A stretch of 64,000 nucleotides of DNA from CAVTJX01 sp963735175 (lineage in GTDB: Bacteria; Electryoneota; RPQS01): positions 194,408 to 258,407 of the forward strand of contig CAVTJX010000017.1 of the NCBI GenBank assembly GCA_963735175.1. The letters run 5' to 3'. Shown piece by piece: positions 17,411 to 26,853 of this stretch. The notes under the pieces were generated by a model. That model made no database searches. It was not told the DNA's origin and was given only the letters and a program-made list of their open reading frames with translations. A program made the position numbers and the translations under genes. The number at the start of each line of letters is the position of its first letter. The stretch's first letter is position 1.

Positions 17411-18124
17411 TTAACCGGGAAGTTCGTCGTAAAGCCGGCGCAGCAGTTTGAAGTCCTGCTCGCCCAGCGTCACTTGACTGGAATTGCGCAGGTAGTAGGC
17501 CGGGTGATAGGTCACCAGCACCTGCATACCCTGCCAGGGGAGCGTACGGCCGCGCAGTTCGCGCATCGGCGCGTCGGTGCCGAGGAGGGTACTCGCCGCG
17601 TGGCGCCCGAGACAGACGATGATGTCCGGTCCGATGAGCGAAAGCTGCGTGCGAAGGTACGGGCTGCAGCTTTCGATTTCGCGCGGTTCGGGATCACGGT
17701 TATTGGGCGGACGGCACTTGAGGACGTTGCAGATGAAGACGTCATCGCGCGTGAGACCCACACCGCCGAGGAGTTCACCGAGAAGCTGTCCGGCCCGGCC
17801 GACGAACGGTTTGCCCTGTTTGTCTTCTTCGGCCCCCGGGGCTTCGCCGACAAACACGATGCGCGCATGAGGATCGCCCTCCCCGAACACAAGCCGAGAG
17901 CGCGACTGCCCCAGCGGGCAATTCAAGCAGTTGGCGATCTGCGCGCGAAAACTCTCGATATTTTTCGGCAGCGGGTCGAGGCTGCCGGACAAAGGCACAT
18001 GCTTGCGTGACGGCTTTTTCTTCGGCGGCAAATACAGGTTCTCCTCAAACAACTCGAGGTATTGCAAATAGCCGCGGACGAGTTCACGCGCATCACGAGG
18101 CATCGCTGGATCCATCTTCATCAA
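17411..18124 (-). CDS. Uracil-DNA glycosylase, family 4-like (iron-sulfur type)
   Basis: Removes uracil from DNA for base-excision repair. 237 residues. CLNCPLGQSR gives the first two iron-sulfur cysteines; further cysteines are in NVLKCRPPNNRDPE and IESCSPYL. The active-site motif 1 is GEAPGAEEDKQG and motif 2 is HPAYYLRNSS. Families 4 and 5 share these features; GEAPG with Glu-Asp after it points to family 4. It is separated from dnaB by 62 bases. Confidence 0.92.
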   Translation of the reverse strand: MMKMDPAMPRDARELVRGYLQYLELFEENLYLPPKKKPSRKHVPLSGSLDPLPKNIESFRAQIANCLNCPLGQSRSRLVFGEGDPHARIVFVGEAPGAEEDKQGKPFVGRAGQLLGELLGGVGLTRDDVFICNVLKCRPPNNRDPEPREIESCSPYLRTQLSLIGPDIIVCLGRHAASTLLGTDAPMRELRGRTLPWQGMQVLVTYHPAYYLRNSSQVTLGEQDFKLLRRLYDELPG

Positions 18125-18168
18125 GCACTACGCGCAGCGGCAAAGGATTCACCACCGCGCCGGGACGC

Positions 18169-20307
18169 TTAGTCGCCGTGTTCAGGCGCTTCGGCGGCAA
18201 TGGGTTTCGAGCTTTTCTTCGCCGCCGGTTTCTTTTTGGCGGCAGCCGCGCGCGGCCGTTTCGCCGCGGGCTTGACTACAGGCGCTTCCGTGACCACCGG
18301 CTTGGGCGGAGGCGTTTCGATTTTCGGCGCCGCGGCCTCAACCACCGGTGCAGACTTCGGTTTGCGTTCGCCACGCGGCGGGCGCGGCGGACGCGCCGCT
18401 TTTTCCTTGGGTGCGGCGGCAGCCTTGGATTTCGACGGCGTTGGCGCTACTTTCGGTGGCGGAGGAGGAGGCGCAGCCACGACGGGCGGTTTCACGAGCG
18501 GTGGCTTTGGAGCCTGTGGTTCCGGAGCATGGGTCGCAATCGGCGGCGGGGTCATGCCACTGTCGCTTCCCAGACCTTCGGCGGCAGCGCGTTCGGCAGC
18601 GAGACGAGCACGGGCGCGAGCACTGCGGCGGCCTCCCCGGCGCGAGCGGGATTTCTTAGCGGGTTGCGGTTGCGCTCCGGGGAACGGCAATTCCGCGCTG
18701 CCGGATTCCGCTGCGACAGGCGGCACCGGTTCGCTGCGCGGCGCAGGCATTACCGGTTTCGGCGCAGGCGCGGCCATGGCCGGTCGCGGCTGCGGCGCGG
18801 AAACGGGGGGCTTGACAGGCGGCGGAACCGCTTCGAGCGGTTGCGGCCGCGGGCCCGGTTGCGGACGTTCCGGCCGCTCGTGCTTGCCATGCTGCGGTTT
18901 CTTGTCGTGGCGGCCATACTCATGTTCACGCGGTGGACGCGGCTCGCTGATGCCACGATCCATCGCGGGCGTGGGCACCGGGCCGTCAAATTCGTCGTCG
19001 AGGAGATCAACGTCACCTTCGTCCACCGGTTCCACAATCTCGATTTCCGGTTCAGGTTCGGGATTGCGATAGATCTCGAGGACGCTGTTGAGAATATCCC
19101 GCGCCGCTTCGCGTTTGGACTGGAGCGGCAGATCGCTGACACGCCCGCTGCGATGAATGATCAGCACCTGATTGGTGTCACCGGCAAAGCCACTGCCATG
19201 AGCGAGCGGGTTGTTGGCAACGACGATGTCGAGGTGTTTCTCGCGCAACTTCTTCAGCGCGTTTTCCAGCAGATTCTCGGTTTCCAGCGCGAAGCCGACG
19301 ATGATGCGGTCGCCCTTGCGGTCGGAAATGCTCTTGAGAATATCTTCCGTCGCCACGAGCTGCATTTCAGAGGAGGGATCGCCCTTCTTGATCTTGTGCT
19401 CGACGGTGCGGGCAAAGGTATAGTCGGCCACGGCCGCGGCCATGAGCACGATCTTCGATGCGGGGAATTCCTGGCGGACGGCGTGGGCCATTTCGGCGGC
19501 GGTGGTCACACGGCGGATGCGGACACCTGAAGGCGGAATCACATCGGTAGGACCGTGAATGAGCATCACGTCCGCGCCGCGTTCCTGAGCCTCTTCGGCC
19601 AGCGCAAAGCCCATGCGGCCGGTGGCGCGATTGGTGAGCACGCGCACGGGATCCCACGATTCTTCGGTGCGGCCCGCGGTCACCAGCACGCGCACACCGC
19701 GCAGATCCTGCGGGGCCGAGAGCATGTGAAAGACTTCGCGGTAGATCGAATCGGGTTCGGCGAGGCGTCCCAGGCCATCTTCTTCGCCGGGCCGCGCCAT
19801 CTGTCCTTCTTCGGGCATGACGAAACGGAAGCCGCGGCGTTTGAGCGTGGCGACGTTGTCCTGCGTGGCGGGATTGGCCCACATGCGATGATTCATCGAA
19901 GGGCAAATCATGCGCGGCCGTTCCAGCGTGAGCATGATCGTCGAGAGCAGGTCGTCGGCGATGCCCGCCGCGAGGCGCGCCATGTGATTGGCCGTGGCCG
20001 GCGCGATCACCGCGACGTCCGGCCAACTGGCCAGTTCGGTGTGCCAGGGCGAGAATTCTCCGTGCGCGGGGAACATCTCGATGAACACATGGCGGCCGGT
20101 GATGGTTTCGAAAGTCAGCGGCGCGACGAATTTCGCGGCCGCGTCGGTCATCACCACTTGCACGCGCGCGCCGTTCTTGATGAAGAGCCGCGTCAGCTCG
20201 ACGGCCTTGTAGGCTGCGATGCCGCCGCAGACGCCCAGCAGAACTTTGCGGCCATTCAGATCTGGACCCGGTTTTCCCCCCGGGAACGGGGGCCGGTTAC
20301 CCTTCAT
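18169..20307 (-). CDS. coaBC: CoaBC (phosphopantothenoylcysteine synthetase/decarboxylase) with a long disordered C-terminal tail
   Basis: Bifunctional coenzyme A enzyme. The CoaC flavoprotein part spans about 20-190 (LLGVCGGIAAYKAVELTRL; catalytic His in SPWHTELASW; PSMNHRMW after the active Cys). The CoaB part spans about 205-420 (VLVTAGRTEESWDPVR, TNRATGRMGFALAEEA, LMAAAVADY). Family members are about 400 residues; this one is 712. Residues about 425-712 are low complexity: first acidic (EPEPEIEIVEPVDEGDVD), then Pro/Ala-rich, then Lys/Arg/Ala-rich ending in PAAKRPRAAAAKKKPAAKK. No frameshift separates it from the core. It overlaps rpoZ by 11 bases in the common rpoZ-coaBC order. Confidence 0.93.
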   Translation of the reverse strand: MKGNRPPFPGGKPGPDLNGRKVLLGVCGGIAAYKAVELTRLFIKNGARVQVVMTDAAAKFVAPLTFETITGRHVFIEMFPAHGEFSPWHTELASWPDVAVIAPATANHMARLAAGIADDLLSTIMLTLERPRMICPSMNHRMWANPATQDNVATLKRRGFRFVMPEEGQMARPGEEDGLGRLAEPDSIYREVFHMLSAPQDLRGVRVLVTAGRTEESWDPVRVLTNRATGRMGFALAEEAQERGADVMLIHGPTDVIPPSGVRIRRVTTAAEMAHAVRQEFPASKIVLMAAAVADYTFARTVEHKIKKGDPSSEMQLVATEDILKSISDRKGDRIIVGFALETENLLENALKKLREKHLDIVVANNPLAHGSGFAGDTNQVLIIHRSGRVSDLPLQSKREAARDILNSVLEIYRNPEPEPEIEIVEPVDEGDVDLLDDEFDGPVPTPAMDRGISEPRPPREHEYGRHDKKPQHGKHERPERPQPGPRPQPLEAVPPPVKPPVSAPQPRPAMAAPAPKPVMPAPRSEPVPPVAAESGSAELPFPGAQPQPAKKSRSRRGGRRSARARARLAAERAAAEGLGSDSGMTPPPIATHAPEPQAPKPPLVKPPVVAAPPPPPPKVAPTPSKSKAAAAPKEKAARPPRPPRGERKPKSAPVVEAAAPKIETPPPKPVVTEAPVVKPAAKRPRAAAAKKKPAAKKSSKPIAAEAPEHGD

Positions 20308-20602
20308 AATAAAATTCTACTTTACGTTCCGCCATTTCGCGCATGGACAGCACCACGGGCTTTTCGTATTTCGGCACGGGGCGGTCAATCGGCTCGGGTT
20401 CGACGACGTCGTCGGACTCTTCGGCGCGGGCGCGGGCGGCGGCTTGTTCCAGCATCTCGGTTTGGCCGAGGTGGCGGTCGATCAGACGCTTCTGCATCTC
20501 GCTGACCTGGCGCGCGCGCTGCGCGATTACCAGCACCGCTTCGTAGATGCTGCTTGTGCCTTCGAGAAAATCTTCGGGAAAGTAATCTTCGTGCTTGGTC
20601 AT
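20297..20602 (-). CDS. rpoZ: DNA-directed RNA polymerase omega subunit
   Basis: Small RNA polymerase subunit of 101 residues. The family core is SSIYEAVLVIAQRARQVSEMQK. After an acidic linker the C-terminus reads KPVVLSMREMAERKVEFYYEG, as in omega of the FCB group. The context gmk-rpoZ-coaBC is the widespread bacterial order and supports the call. Confidence 0.9.
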   Translation of the reverse strand: MTKHEDYFPEDFLEGTSSIYEAVLVIAQRARQVSEMQKRLIDRHLGQTEMLEQAAARARAEESDDVVEPEPIDRPVPKYEKPVVLSMREMAERKVEFYYEG

Positions 20603-20641
20603 GATTCGGGGGTTTATGAATGTGAAAATATCAATTCGTGT

Positions 20642-21208
20642 TCAGACAGGCAGCCGCTCACGAATCACGCGGTCGGTCTCAGCGACGGCGCGGTCGAGAT
20701 CGTCATTGATAATCTGGATATCGAAGCGGCCGGCCTGGGCCAGTTCCATCTCGGCGCGGGACAGGCGGCGCGCGATTAATTCCGGAGGTTCGGTGCCGCG
20801 CGCTTCCAGCCGCTCTTTCAACACCGCGCGCGAGGGCGGCAGCAGGAAGATCGTGAGCGCGTCGGGAAAGTGTTGTTTGACGTTCAGCGCGCCCTTGACG
20901 TCGAGGTCAAAGATTACGGTTTCGCCGCGTTCCAGCCGTTCGCGGGTGGGGGCAATGAGGGTGCCGTAAAACTGGCCGTGGACATCCTCGTGCTCGAGAA
21001 ATTCACCGGCTGCAACACGCCGCAGAAATTCGTCGTGCGGGAAAAAGTAGTATTCGCGACCGTCGACTTCGCCGGGACGCGGCGCCCGGGTGGTCGCGCT
21101 GACCGAAAAGCCCCATTCGGGATGTTGCTCGCGCAGGCGGCGGATGATGGTGCTTTTGCCGCCCCCGGCGGGAGCGGCGAAGACGATCAGGCGGCCGCGG
21201 CTACTCAA
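20642..21208 (-). CDS. gmk: Guanylate kinase
   Basis: Phosphorylates GMP to GDP. 188 residues; P-loop FAAPAGGGKSTIIRRL, GMP-binding TTRAPRPGEVDGREYYF, and HEDVHGQFYGTL. The start appears to be TTG at 21208, overlapping the last codons of yicC by 8 bases. The GMP-binding residues are in place and the length is normal. Confidence 0.96.
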   Translation of the reverse strand: MSSRGRLIVFAAPAGGGKSTIIRRLREQHPEWGFSVSATTRAPRPGEVDGREYYFFPHDEFLRRVAAGEFLEHEDVHGQFYGTLIAPTRERLERGETVIFDLDVKGALNVKQHFPDALTIFLLPPSRAVLKERLEARGTEPPELIARRLSRAEMELAQAGRFDIQIINDDLDRAVAETDRVIRERLPV

Positions 21209-22082
21209 GGTTCAGCACCTGCTCGCGCAGGCGTTCGATCTCCTCGCGAATACGGACGCCAAGGTGCGAGATGTCGATGTTCGAGGTCTTGGAGCCGATG
21301 GTGTTAGCTTCGCGATGCATTTCCTGCAACAGGAATTCCAGCCGCTTGCCGGCCACGCCTTCGGGCGTCTGAAGCGTGCGGCGAAAAGCGTCGATGTGCC
21401 CCTTCAGACGCACCGTTTCTTCGGTGATGTCGAGGCGGTCGGCGAGAATCGCGAGTTCCATTTCCAGCCGGTACTCGTCGTAGGCCTGGGGCACGGTGAG
21501 ACGCTTGACGCGTTCGCGCAACTTCTCGAGGGCCTTGGAGGGCACGCCGACCTGCAACTCGACGATCTTCGCGAGGGCGGTTTCGATCTCGTCCAGGCGG
21601 CCGTTCATATCGGCGGCGAGATTCTGGCCTTCGGCGTGACGCATGCGCACGAGATCGGCCATTGCCGCTTCGGTGGCGGCGCGGGCGAGTTGCAGCAGCA
21701 GTTCGCTCAGTTCCGGATCTTCGACCTGGATCACCAGCTCGGGGAAGTGCAGCAGGTGTTCCAGCGTCACGCCGCCCGTGAGGCCGAGCTGCGCGGTGAG
21801 CGCCGTCAGGTCTGCGGTCAGCTTCTGGGCGGCGGCGGCATCGAAGCGCGTAGCGGCCGGGGCTTCTCCGCCGCGCAGTTCCGTCAGCGTCAGCGTGAGT
21901 TTGCCGCGTTGGATGCGGCTACGGCAAAGTTCGCGCAGATCGTTCTCGAAATTCTGCAGCGAGCGTGACGAGCGGTAACTGAAGTCAAAGAAGCGGTTGT
22001 TCAGCGTCCGCACTTCGGCGGAGATTCGCACACCGTCGGCGGAAGCATCGCCCCGCCCGTAACCGGTCATTGAATAAATCAT
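21201..22082 (-). CDS. yicC: YicC family protein (endoribonuclease)
   Basis: 293 residues. The N-terminal signature is MTGYGRGDASADGVRISAEV and RTLNNRFFDFSYR; the C-terminal DUF1732 part is RLEFLLQEMHREANTIGSKTSN. E. coli YicC is described as an endoribonuclease that affects a small regulatory RNA. The yicC-gmk-rpoZ order is conserved in many bacteria. Length and both ends fit the family. Confidence 0.93.
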   Translation of the reverse strand: MIYSMTGYGRGDASADGVRISAEVRTLNNRFFDFSYRSSRSLQNFENDLRELCRSRIQRGKLTLTLTELRGGEAPAATRFDAAAAQKLTADLTALTAQLGLTGGVTLEHLLHFPELVIQVEDPELSELLLQLARAATEAAMADLVRMRHAEGQNLAADMNGRLDEIETALAKIVELQVGVPSKALEKLRERVKRLTVPQAYDEYRLEMELAILADRLDITEETVRLKGHIDAFRRTLQTPEGVAGKRLEFLLQEMHREANTIGSKTSNIDISHLGVRIREEIERLREQVLNLE

Positions 22083-22138
22083 GCAGCGGGGTTGATTGCT
22101 AAGGAAGGATCGAACACAGCCATTCCGGGATTCGGGAG

Positions 22139-23134
22139 TTACCAGACTACGCCAAGGGACACGCGGTGCGTGAATCCCAGATCGGCATGGTTTTGAAATG
22201 CGGCATTGACGTTCATCCAGGCGAGTCGCAGCCCGGCGCCGGCGGTAATGTCGTTCTTGTCGGCGCCGCCATTCAGGCCGCCGCGCAAGGCGACCGTGTT
22301 AGCGATGAGGTATTCGAGGCCGATATGCGGTGCGGCGGAAAGCGCTCCGGCGGAAAGCGCTTCAGCCTCGCCGCGCGATTCGAAGTGGCCTTCCAAATCG
22401 GCGGCCAGCGTGGCCTGAGCGTTCAGCGCGGGCAGATCGCGCGTCCAGGCGCCGCCCAAAGATACCGAGGGCAGAATCGCTTCCGTGCGGCCCGTGCTCC
22501 AGGCGAGAATGCTGGTGGTGAGATCGCGGGCGAGCAGTCCGGCCTCGAGGCCCTTCGCCAGCGTCCTCCCCACTCCCACATCGAAGCCGAGACCGTAGGC
22601 GGTTTCCCGGGCAACACTCTTGTAGAGCAGCTTGGCATTCGCGCCAGTGCGCCAGCCGTGTCCCACAGTCCGTCCGATGCCGCCGAGCAAGGCAAGTTCG
22701 TGATCGCCCGTCTTCCTGTCGATTAACACGCGGTTATCATCTGAAAGTGGCTGCGCGGGATCGGCGAGCTTTGTCAAAGGGATATCGCTCACGCGCGTGT
22801 AGAGCGCGGTCAACGATCCCGCCATTCCGCCTTCGATCGGTTTGGAAAACGACAGGTAGTCGTAAGTATAAAGATTATCGAATTGCGAGGCGTGCATGAA
22901 TTCGGCGTGCCGCCGCTCGAGTCCAGCCAAGGCGGAGGGATTGTAATAGGACGCTGCCCACGGACCCGGCGCAGCGGTGGCAGCGTTGCCCATGGCGAGC
23001 GCCCGGGCACCCGCGCCCAAAGCGAGAAACTCTCCGGCATAGCGGCCAATGACGAACTGGGCGGCCGCTCCCTTGCATGTAATAACCACCGCGAGCAGCG
23101 TCAGCGCCACACGCAGGGCGCGCTGGGTACTCAC
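22139..23134 (-). CDS. PorV/PorQ family outer-membrane protein
   Basis: 331 residues. The signal peptide ends near AAAQF. The family hallmark follows: GRYAGEFLALGAGARALAMG, then NAATAAPGPWAASYYNPSALAGL. The rest is a predicted beta-barrel ending in LGVVW. The start is GTG at 23134, set by a strong SD (AAGGAGGGA) 5-6 bases before it; the longer frame lacks a signal sequence. PorV-type proteins form part of the type IX secretion machinery or related surface attachment systems, which agrees with the sorting-domain protein at 5103-7187. A promoter lies about 200 bases upstream. Confidence 0.85.
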   Translation of the reverse strand: MSTQRALRVALTLLAVVITCKGAAAQFVIGRYAGEFLALGAGARALAMGNAATAAPGPWAASYYNPSALAGLERRHAEFMHASQFDNLYTYDYLSFSKPIEGGMAGSLTALYTRVSDIPLTKLADPAQPLSDDNRVLIDRKTGDHELALLGGIGRTVGHGWRTGANAKLLYKSVARETAYGLGFDVGVGRTLAKGLEAGLLARDLTTSILAWSTGRTEAILPSVSLGGAWTRDLPALNAQATLAADLEGHFESRGEAEALSAGALSAAPHIGLEYLIANTVALRGGLNGGADKNDITAGAGLRLAWMNVNAAFQNHADLGFTHRVSLGVVW

Positions 23135-23334
23135 ATGTCCCTCCTTCAAATGGATCTGCGCACGGATTGCTCCGGACTTACGCCACGGCCTGAAAATATA
23201 TTCGAGCCGCACTGTTCGTGAGGTAAATCGCAGGGCAACGGTTGTTGAAGTCCTCACCAAAAACGTGTTGGACGGAAGGGACATCCGCCACCGCAAGGGG
23301 CATGCTGGACCTTTACAAAACCTTAGTTCCAGTA

Positions 23335-23363
23335 AAAATAAGAAAAAGCAATCGGAGAGTCAA
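23335..23363 (-). promoter_or_regulatory. Probable promoter of the PorV-like gene, overlapping the mutS stop
   Basis: On the minus strand TTGACT (23363-23358) and TATTTT (23340-23335) are separated by 17 bases. The TGA of mutS is inside the -35 hexamer. Transcription would begin near 23328, giving an untranslated leader of about 195 bases (23135-23328) in which I see no gene or recognised riboswitch. Confidence 0.65.
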
Positions 23364-25972
23364 GTTCTTTTCGGCCTCTTGGCAGTCCCGTCAGAAGTTA
23401 GTATCTCTTTGATTTCGAACAATTTATTTAACGCATCGCGGGGACTTAAGTGATTTAAATCGAGGGCGAGGAGGGCATCGGCGGCAAGCTGAGTATTAGA
23501 TTCAAATAGAGTTAGCTGAACGGTGGGGGCGGTTTCCGCCGGGTTTGAGGGGGCGCTTTCGACGGTTTTCCGGCTCTCCCAAGTGGGCAGCAGTTCGCGC
23601 GCACGCTCAACGACCGCCATCGGCAATCCCGCCAGCCGCGCCACTTCGACTCCATAAGAACGATCGGTTTCGCCCGGCGTGATGCGATGTAGAAACACCA
23701 CGCGGTCGCCCCACTCTTCGACCTCAACGCGGAAGTTGCGAATCCGCGGATACTTCGTACAAAGAAGATTCAGTTCGTGATAGTGTGTCGCAAAAAGTGT
23801 TTTCGCCGCCACAGTAGGCGTTTCGTGCATGTACTCGGTAATCGACCACGCGAGTGAAAGTCCATCGTATGTGGAGGTGCCACGTCCGACTTCGTCGAGA
23901 ATCACGAGCGAGCGTGGTGTGGCATGGCGGAGGATATTGGCGACCTCGGTCATCTCCACGAGGAAGGTCGATTCGCCCGCAGCGAGATTATCGCCCGCGC
24001 CGATGCGCGTGAAGATGCGATCAACGAGGCCGACACTGGCGGACGCGGCGGGAACGAACGAACCGATCTGGGCCATAATGACAATGAGCGCGGCCTGGCG
24101 CAGAAACGTCGACTTGCCCGCCATGTTGGGGCCGGTCAGAATCATGATCTGGAAGCCGTCCGCGCCGATCTCGAGATCATTCGCGGTGAACCCGACCCCC
24201 GAGGCCAACAGCGATTCGACGACGGGGTGGCGGCCATGGCTAATCCGCAGTGAGTTTCCAGTATGGATTTCCGGGGCGACATAGTCACGCTCGCGGGCGA
24301 CGCGGGCGAGACCGTGGAGCGCGTCGATTTCAGCCAGCGCGCGGGCAAGCTGCGTAATCGCCTCGGCGCGGGAGAGGATTTCGTCGCGTACGCGCTCCCA
24401 GATTTCCGTTTCGAGCTGGGTGATCTTCTCCTCGGCGGTGAGGATTTTCTCCTCCCAGGCTTTCAGTTCCGGGGTTATATAGCGTTCGGCGCCGGTCAGC
24501 GTCTGTTTGCGGATGTAATCGTCGGGAACGCGGGTTTTATGCGCGTTGGTGATTTCGATGTAATAGCCGAAGACTTTGTTGTAGCCGATCTTCAGACTGG
24601 GAATGCCGGTGCGATTGCGCTCGGCGGCCTGATGTTCGAGAATCCAGTTACTGGCGTTCTTCCGGACATTGCGCAGGTCGTCGAATTCCACCGAAAAGCC
24701 CGGACGTACCGTGCGGCCGTCGCCCGCGGTTAGCGGCGGTTCGTCGGTAAGCACGGCGCGCAAGAATTCCACGAGGTCGGTCTGCGGCTTGAGTGGTTCC
24801 AGCAGCGGCGCGAGGGGCGAGGCGGTGTGCTCGCGGAAGAGATCTTCAAGCGCGGGCAGTTTTGCCAGCACGGTACGCAGATTGGCGGCATCGCGTGGCG
24901 AGGAGCGCTGTGTGGAAAGCCGCGAGAGCAGCCGCTGCAAATCGCCCGTGCCCGTCAGCCAGTCGCTGAGGGCATTGGCCAGTCGCGGTTCCTGCACAAA
25001 ATACGCGACACGGGATTGGCGCTCAAGAATGCGGGGCACGTCCAGCAGCGGCGACAGCAGCCAGCGGCGCAATAAACGCGCGCCGGGGCCTGTGCGGGTG
25101 CGGTTGAGCACGGAAAACAGCGTCGCGTGGGTTTCGCCCGAAAGCGACTCCACTAGTTCGAGATTGCGGCGCGTGGCTGGATCAAGAATCAGTTCTTGAG
25201 CCGCACTGAAGACCTGCAAATCGGGCAGCACCGGCGATTTGTCGACGAGGCTGGAGCGCAGGTAGTGGACGATAGCCCCCGCCGCGCCCACAGCGAGATC
25301 GAGATCCGCCAGGCCAAAGCCGCGCAGCGTTGAAACGCCAAAGTGCTCTGTCAGCGTGCGCGAACTGGCCTCGAGCGTAAACTGCCAGCGCGGCAGCGTG
25401 GTGAGCGCGGCCGCAATGCGCTTCGAGGAGTGCTTTCACGTCCGCTTGCTGATCATTCGCGCACAGTACTTCGGAGGGTTCGAGCACCGCGAGCCGCGCG
25501 GCCAGTTCCGCCCGCGGCAGAATCCCCGTGAAAAATTCGCCCGTCGTCACATCGGCATAGGCGAGGCCTGCGTGCTCGGCCTCGAGCAGCACCGCCGCGA
25601 GGTAATTATTGCGCGTTTCGTCCAGCGCGTTTTCGGAAAACGTCGTGCCCGCCGAGACCACCTCCGTCACCGCGCGCTTGACGAGGCCCTTCGCCAACTT
25701 CGGATCTTCAACCTGTTCGCAAACCGCAACGCGGTGACCGGCGCGCGTCATCTTCGCCAGATATGGCTCGAGTTGGTGATGCGGGAAGCCGGCCAGCGGC
25801 ACGTCGCCGTCCTTGCCGTGATTGCGCTTCGTCAGCGTCAGCCCCAGCACCTCCGAGGCGAGTTTGGCGTCGTCGAAGAACAGCTCAAAAAAATCGCCCA
25901 TGCGAAAAAAAGCACCGCACCGGGGTAGCGGGCCTTGATCTCATGGTACTGTTTGAGCATCGGGGTGGACAT
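23360..25972 (-). CDS. mutS: DNA mismatch repair protein MutS (two frameshifts)
   Basis: Mismatch-recognition ATPase, about 870 residues. N-terminal LKQYHEIKARYPGAVLFF continues, after a one-T deletion in a T7 run near 25907, as RMGDFFELFFDDAKLASEV, which holds the Phe-x-Glu mismatch-binding motif. A second indel near 25420 joins ALLEA to RIAAALTTLPRWQFTLEAS. The clamp and lever region follows, then Walker A in LTGPNMAGKSTFLRQ, then VILDEVGRGTSTYDGLSLAW and FATHYHELN. The ATG at 25972 starts MSTPMLKQYHEIK. Both breaks sit in normal family sequence, so they are probably sequencing errors. Confidence 0.95.
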
Positions 25973-26076
25973 GAAGAAAGTACGAAAAATGAAGGATGAA
26001 CGGCGGATTCCGGAGGGCGCAAACGCCGCCCACGGTAATCGGGCGGCGTTTCCAATGGTCATCTCAAAGCGCGGCG

Positions 26077-26853
26077 TTACTCCTTAACGACGGCGGTGGG
26101 CAGCCTGTAGTCGCTCTTCAGCTTATCGATTACGGAATTCAGTTCCGCGCGCTGTGCGTAGCCGCCGACGCGGACCTGTAACAGCTTTTTGGCTTCGCTG
26201 CCGCCGGGCACGAGCTTGACGGCATATCCCGCATTTTCGAGCCGTTTCGCAAGCTGATGCGCGTTATCGAAATTGGCAAACGCGCCGACTTGAACAAACC
26301 AGCTTCCGGCACTGGTCGCTGTCTTGACGGGTGGCGGTGGTGGCGGCGAAACGGGTTCTGCGGCAGGTGTGGAAACGGCGACGGGCGGAGTTTGCTTCAG
26401 TTCGGATACCCAGTCCATCTGTTTGACGGGCTGCAGCGGCACTGCCGTGTCGATTTTAACCGGGGATTCTATTTTCGTCACGGTTTCCATTTGACCGGCA
26501 GGCGCTTCGGCAAACAGCGGCACGACGTCGGGAAGCGCACGCGACCATTCGGCAATCGGCATCACGATGAAACCCGCGTCCCGGGCGTCACGCAGACGAA
26601 GCCGGGCCAAGCTATCGCAGTCGCTGCGCGGATAGCGGATCGCCACGACCTGATAGAGCGAGCAGGCGGCCGCAGCGTCCACGTCGGTCAATCCGACGTA
26701 CATTAAATGGTAACACGGCGTCCACGTTTGCGCATCGAGCAGCGTCCGCGCCTCGCCATAAAGTCCCTGCTTCATCAAGTCGAGGGGCGTGGTCTGCGCG
26801 GGCAGCGGCGCGCACAACGCAAGCAGTGCGAAGAGAAAAAGGAGCCTACGCAT
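26077..26853 (-). CDS. Secreted SPOR-domain protein
   Basis: 258 residues. Signal peptide RRLLFLFALLALCAPLPAQ. A short N-terminal region may be helical (MKQGLYGEARTLLDAQTW). Next comes a Pro-rich linker with a run of six prolines, and a C-terminal SPOR domain (SWFVQVGAFANFDNAHQLAKRL ... LLQVRVGGYAQRAELNSV) that typically binds denuded glycan of septal peptidoglycan. The ATG at 26853 overlaps the end of lapB by 8 bases, so it is cotranslated with lapAB. A cell-division or envelope role is inferred from the domain alone. Confidence 0.88.
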   Translation of the reverse strand: MRRLLFLFALLALCAPLPAQTTPLDLMKQGLYGEARTLLDAQTWTPCYHLMYVGLTDVDAAAACSLYQVVAIRYPRSDCDSLARLRLRDARDAGFIVMPIAEWSRALPDVVPLFAEAPAGQMETVTKIESPVKIDTAVPLQPVKQMDWVSELKQTPPVAVSTPAAEPVSPPPPPPVKTATSAGSWFVQVGAFANFDNAHQLAKRLENAGYAVKLVPGGSEAKKLLQVRVGGYAQRAELNSVIDKLKSDYRLPTAVVKE

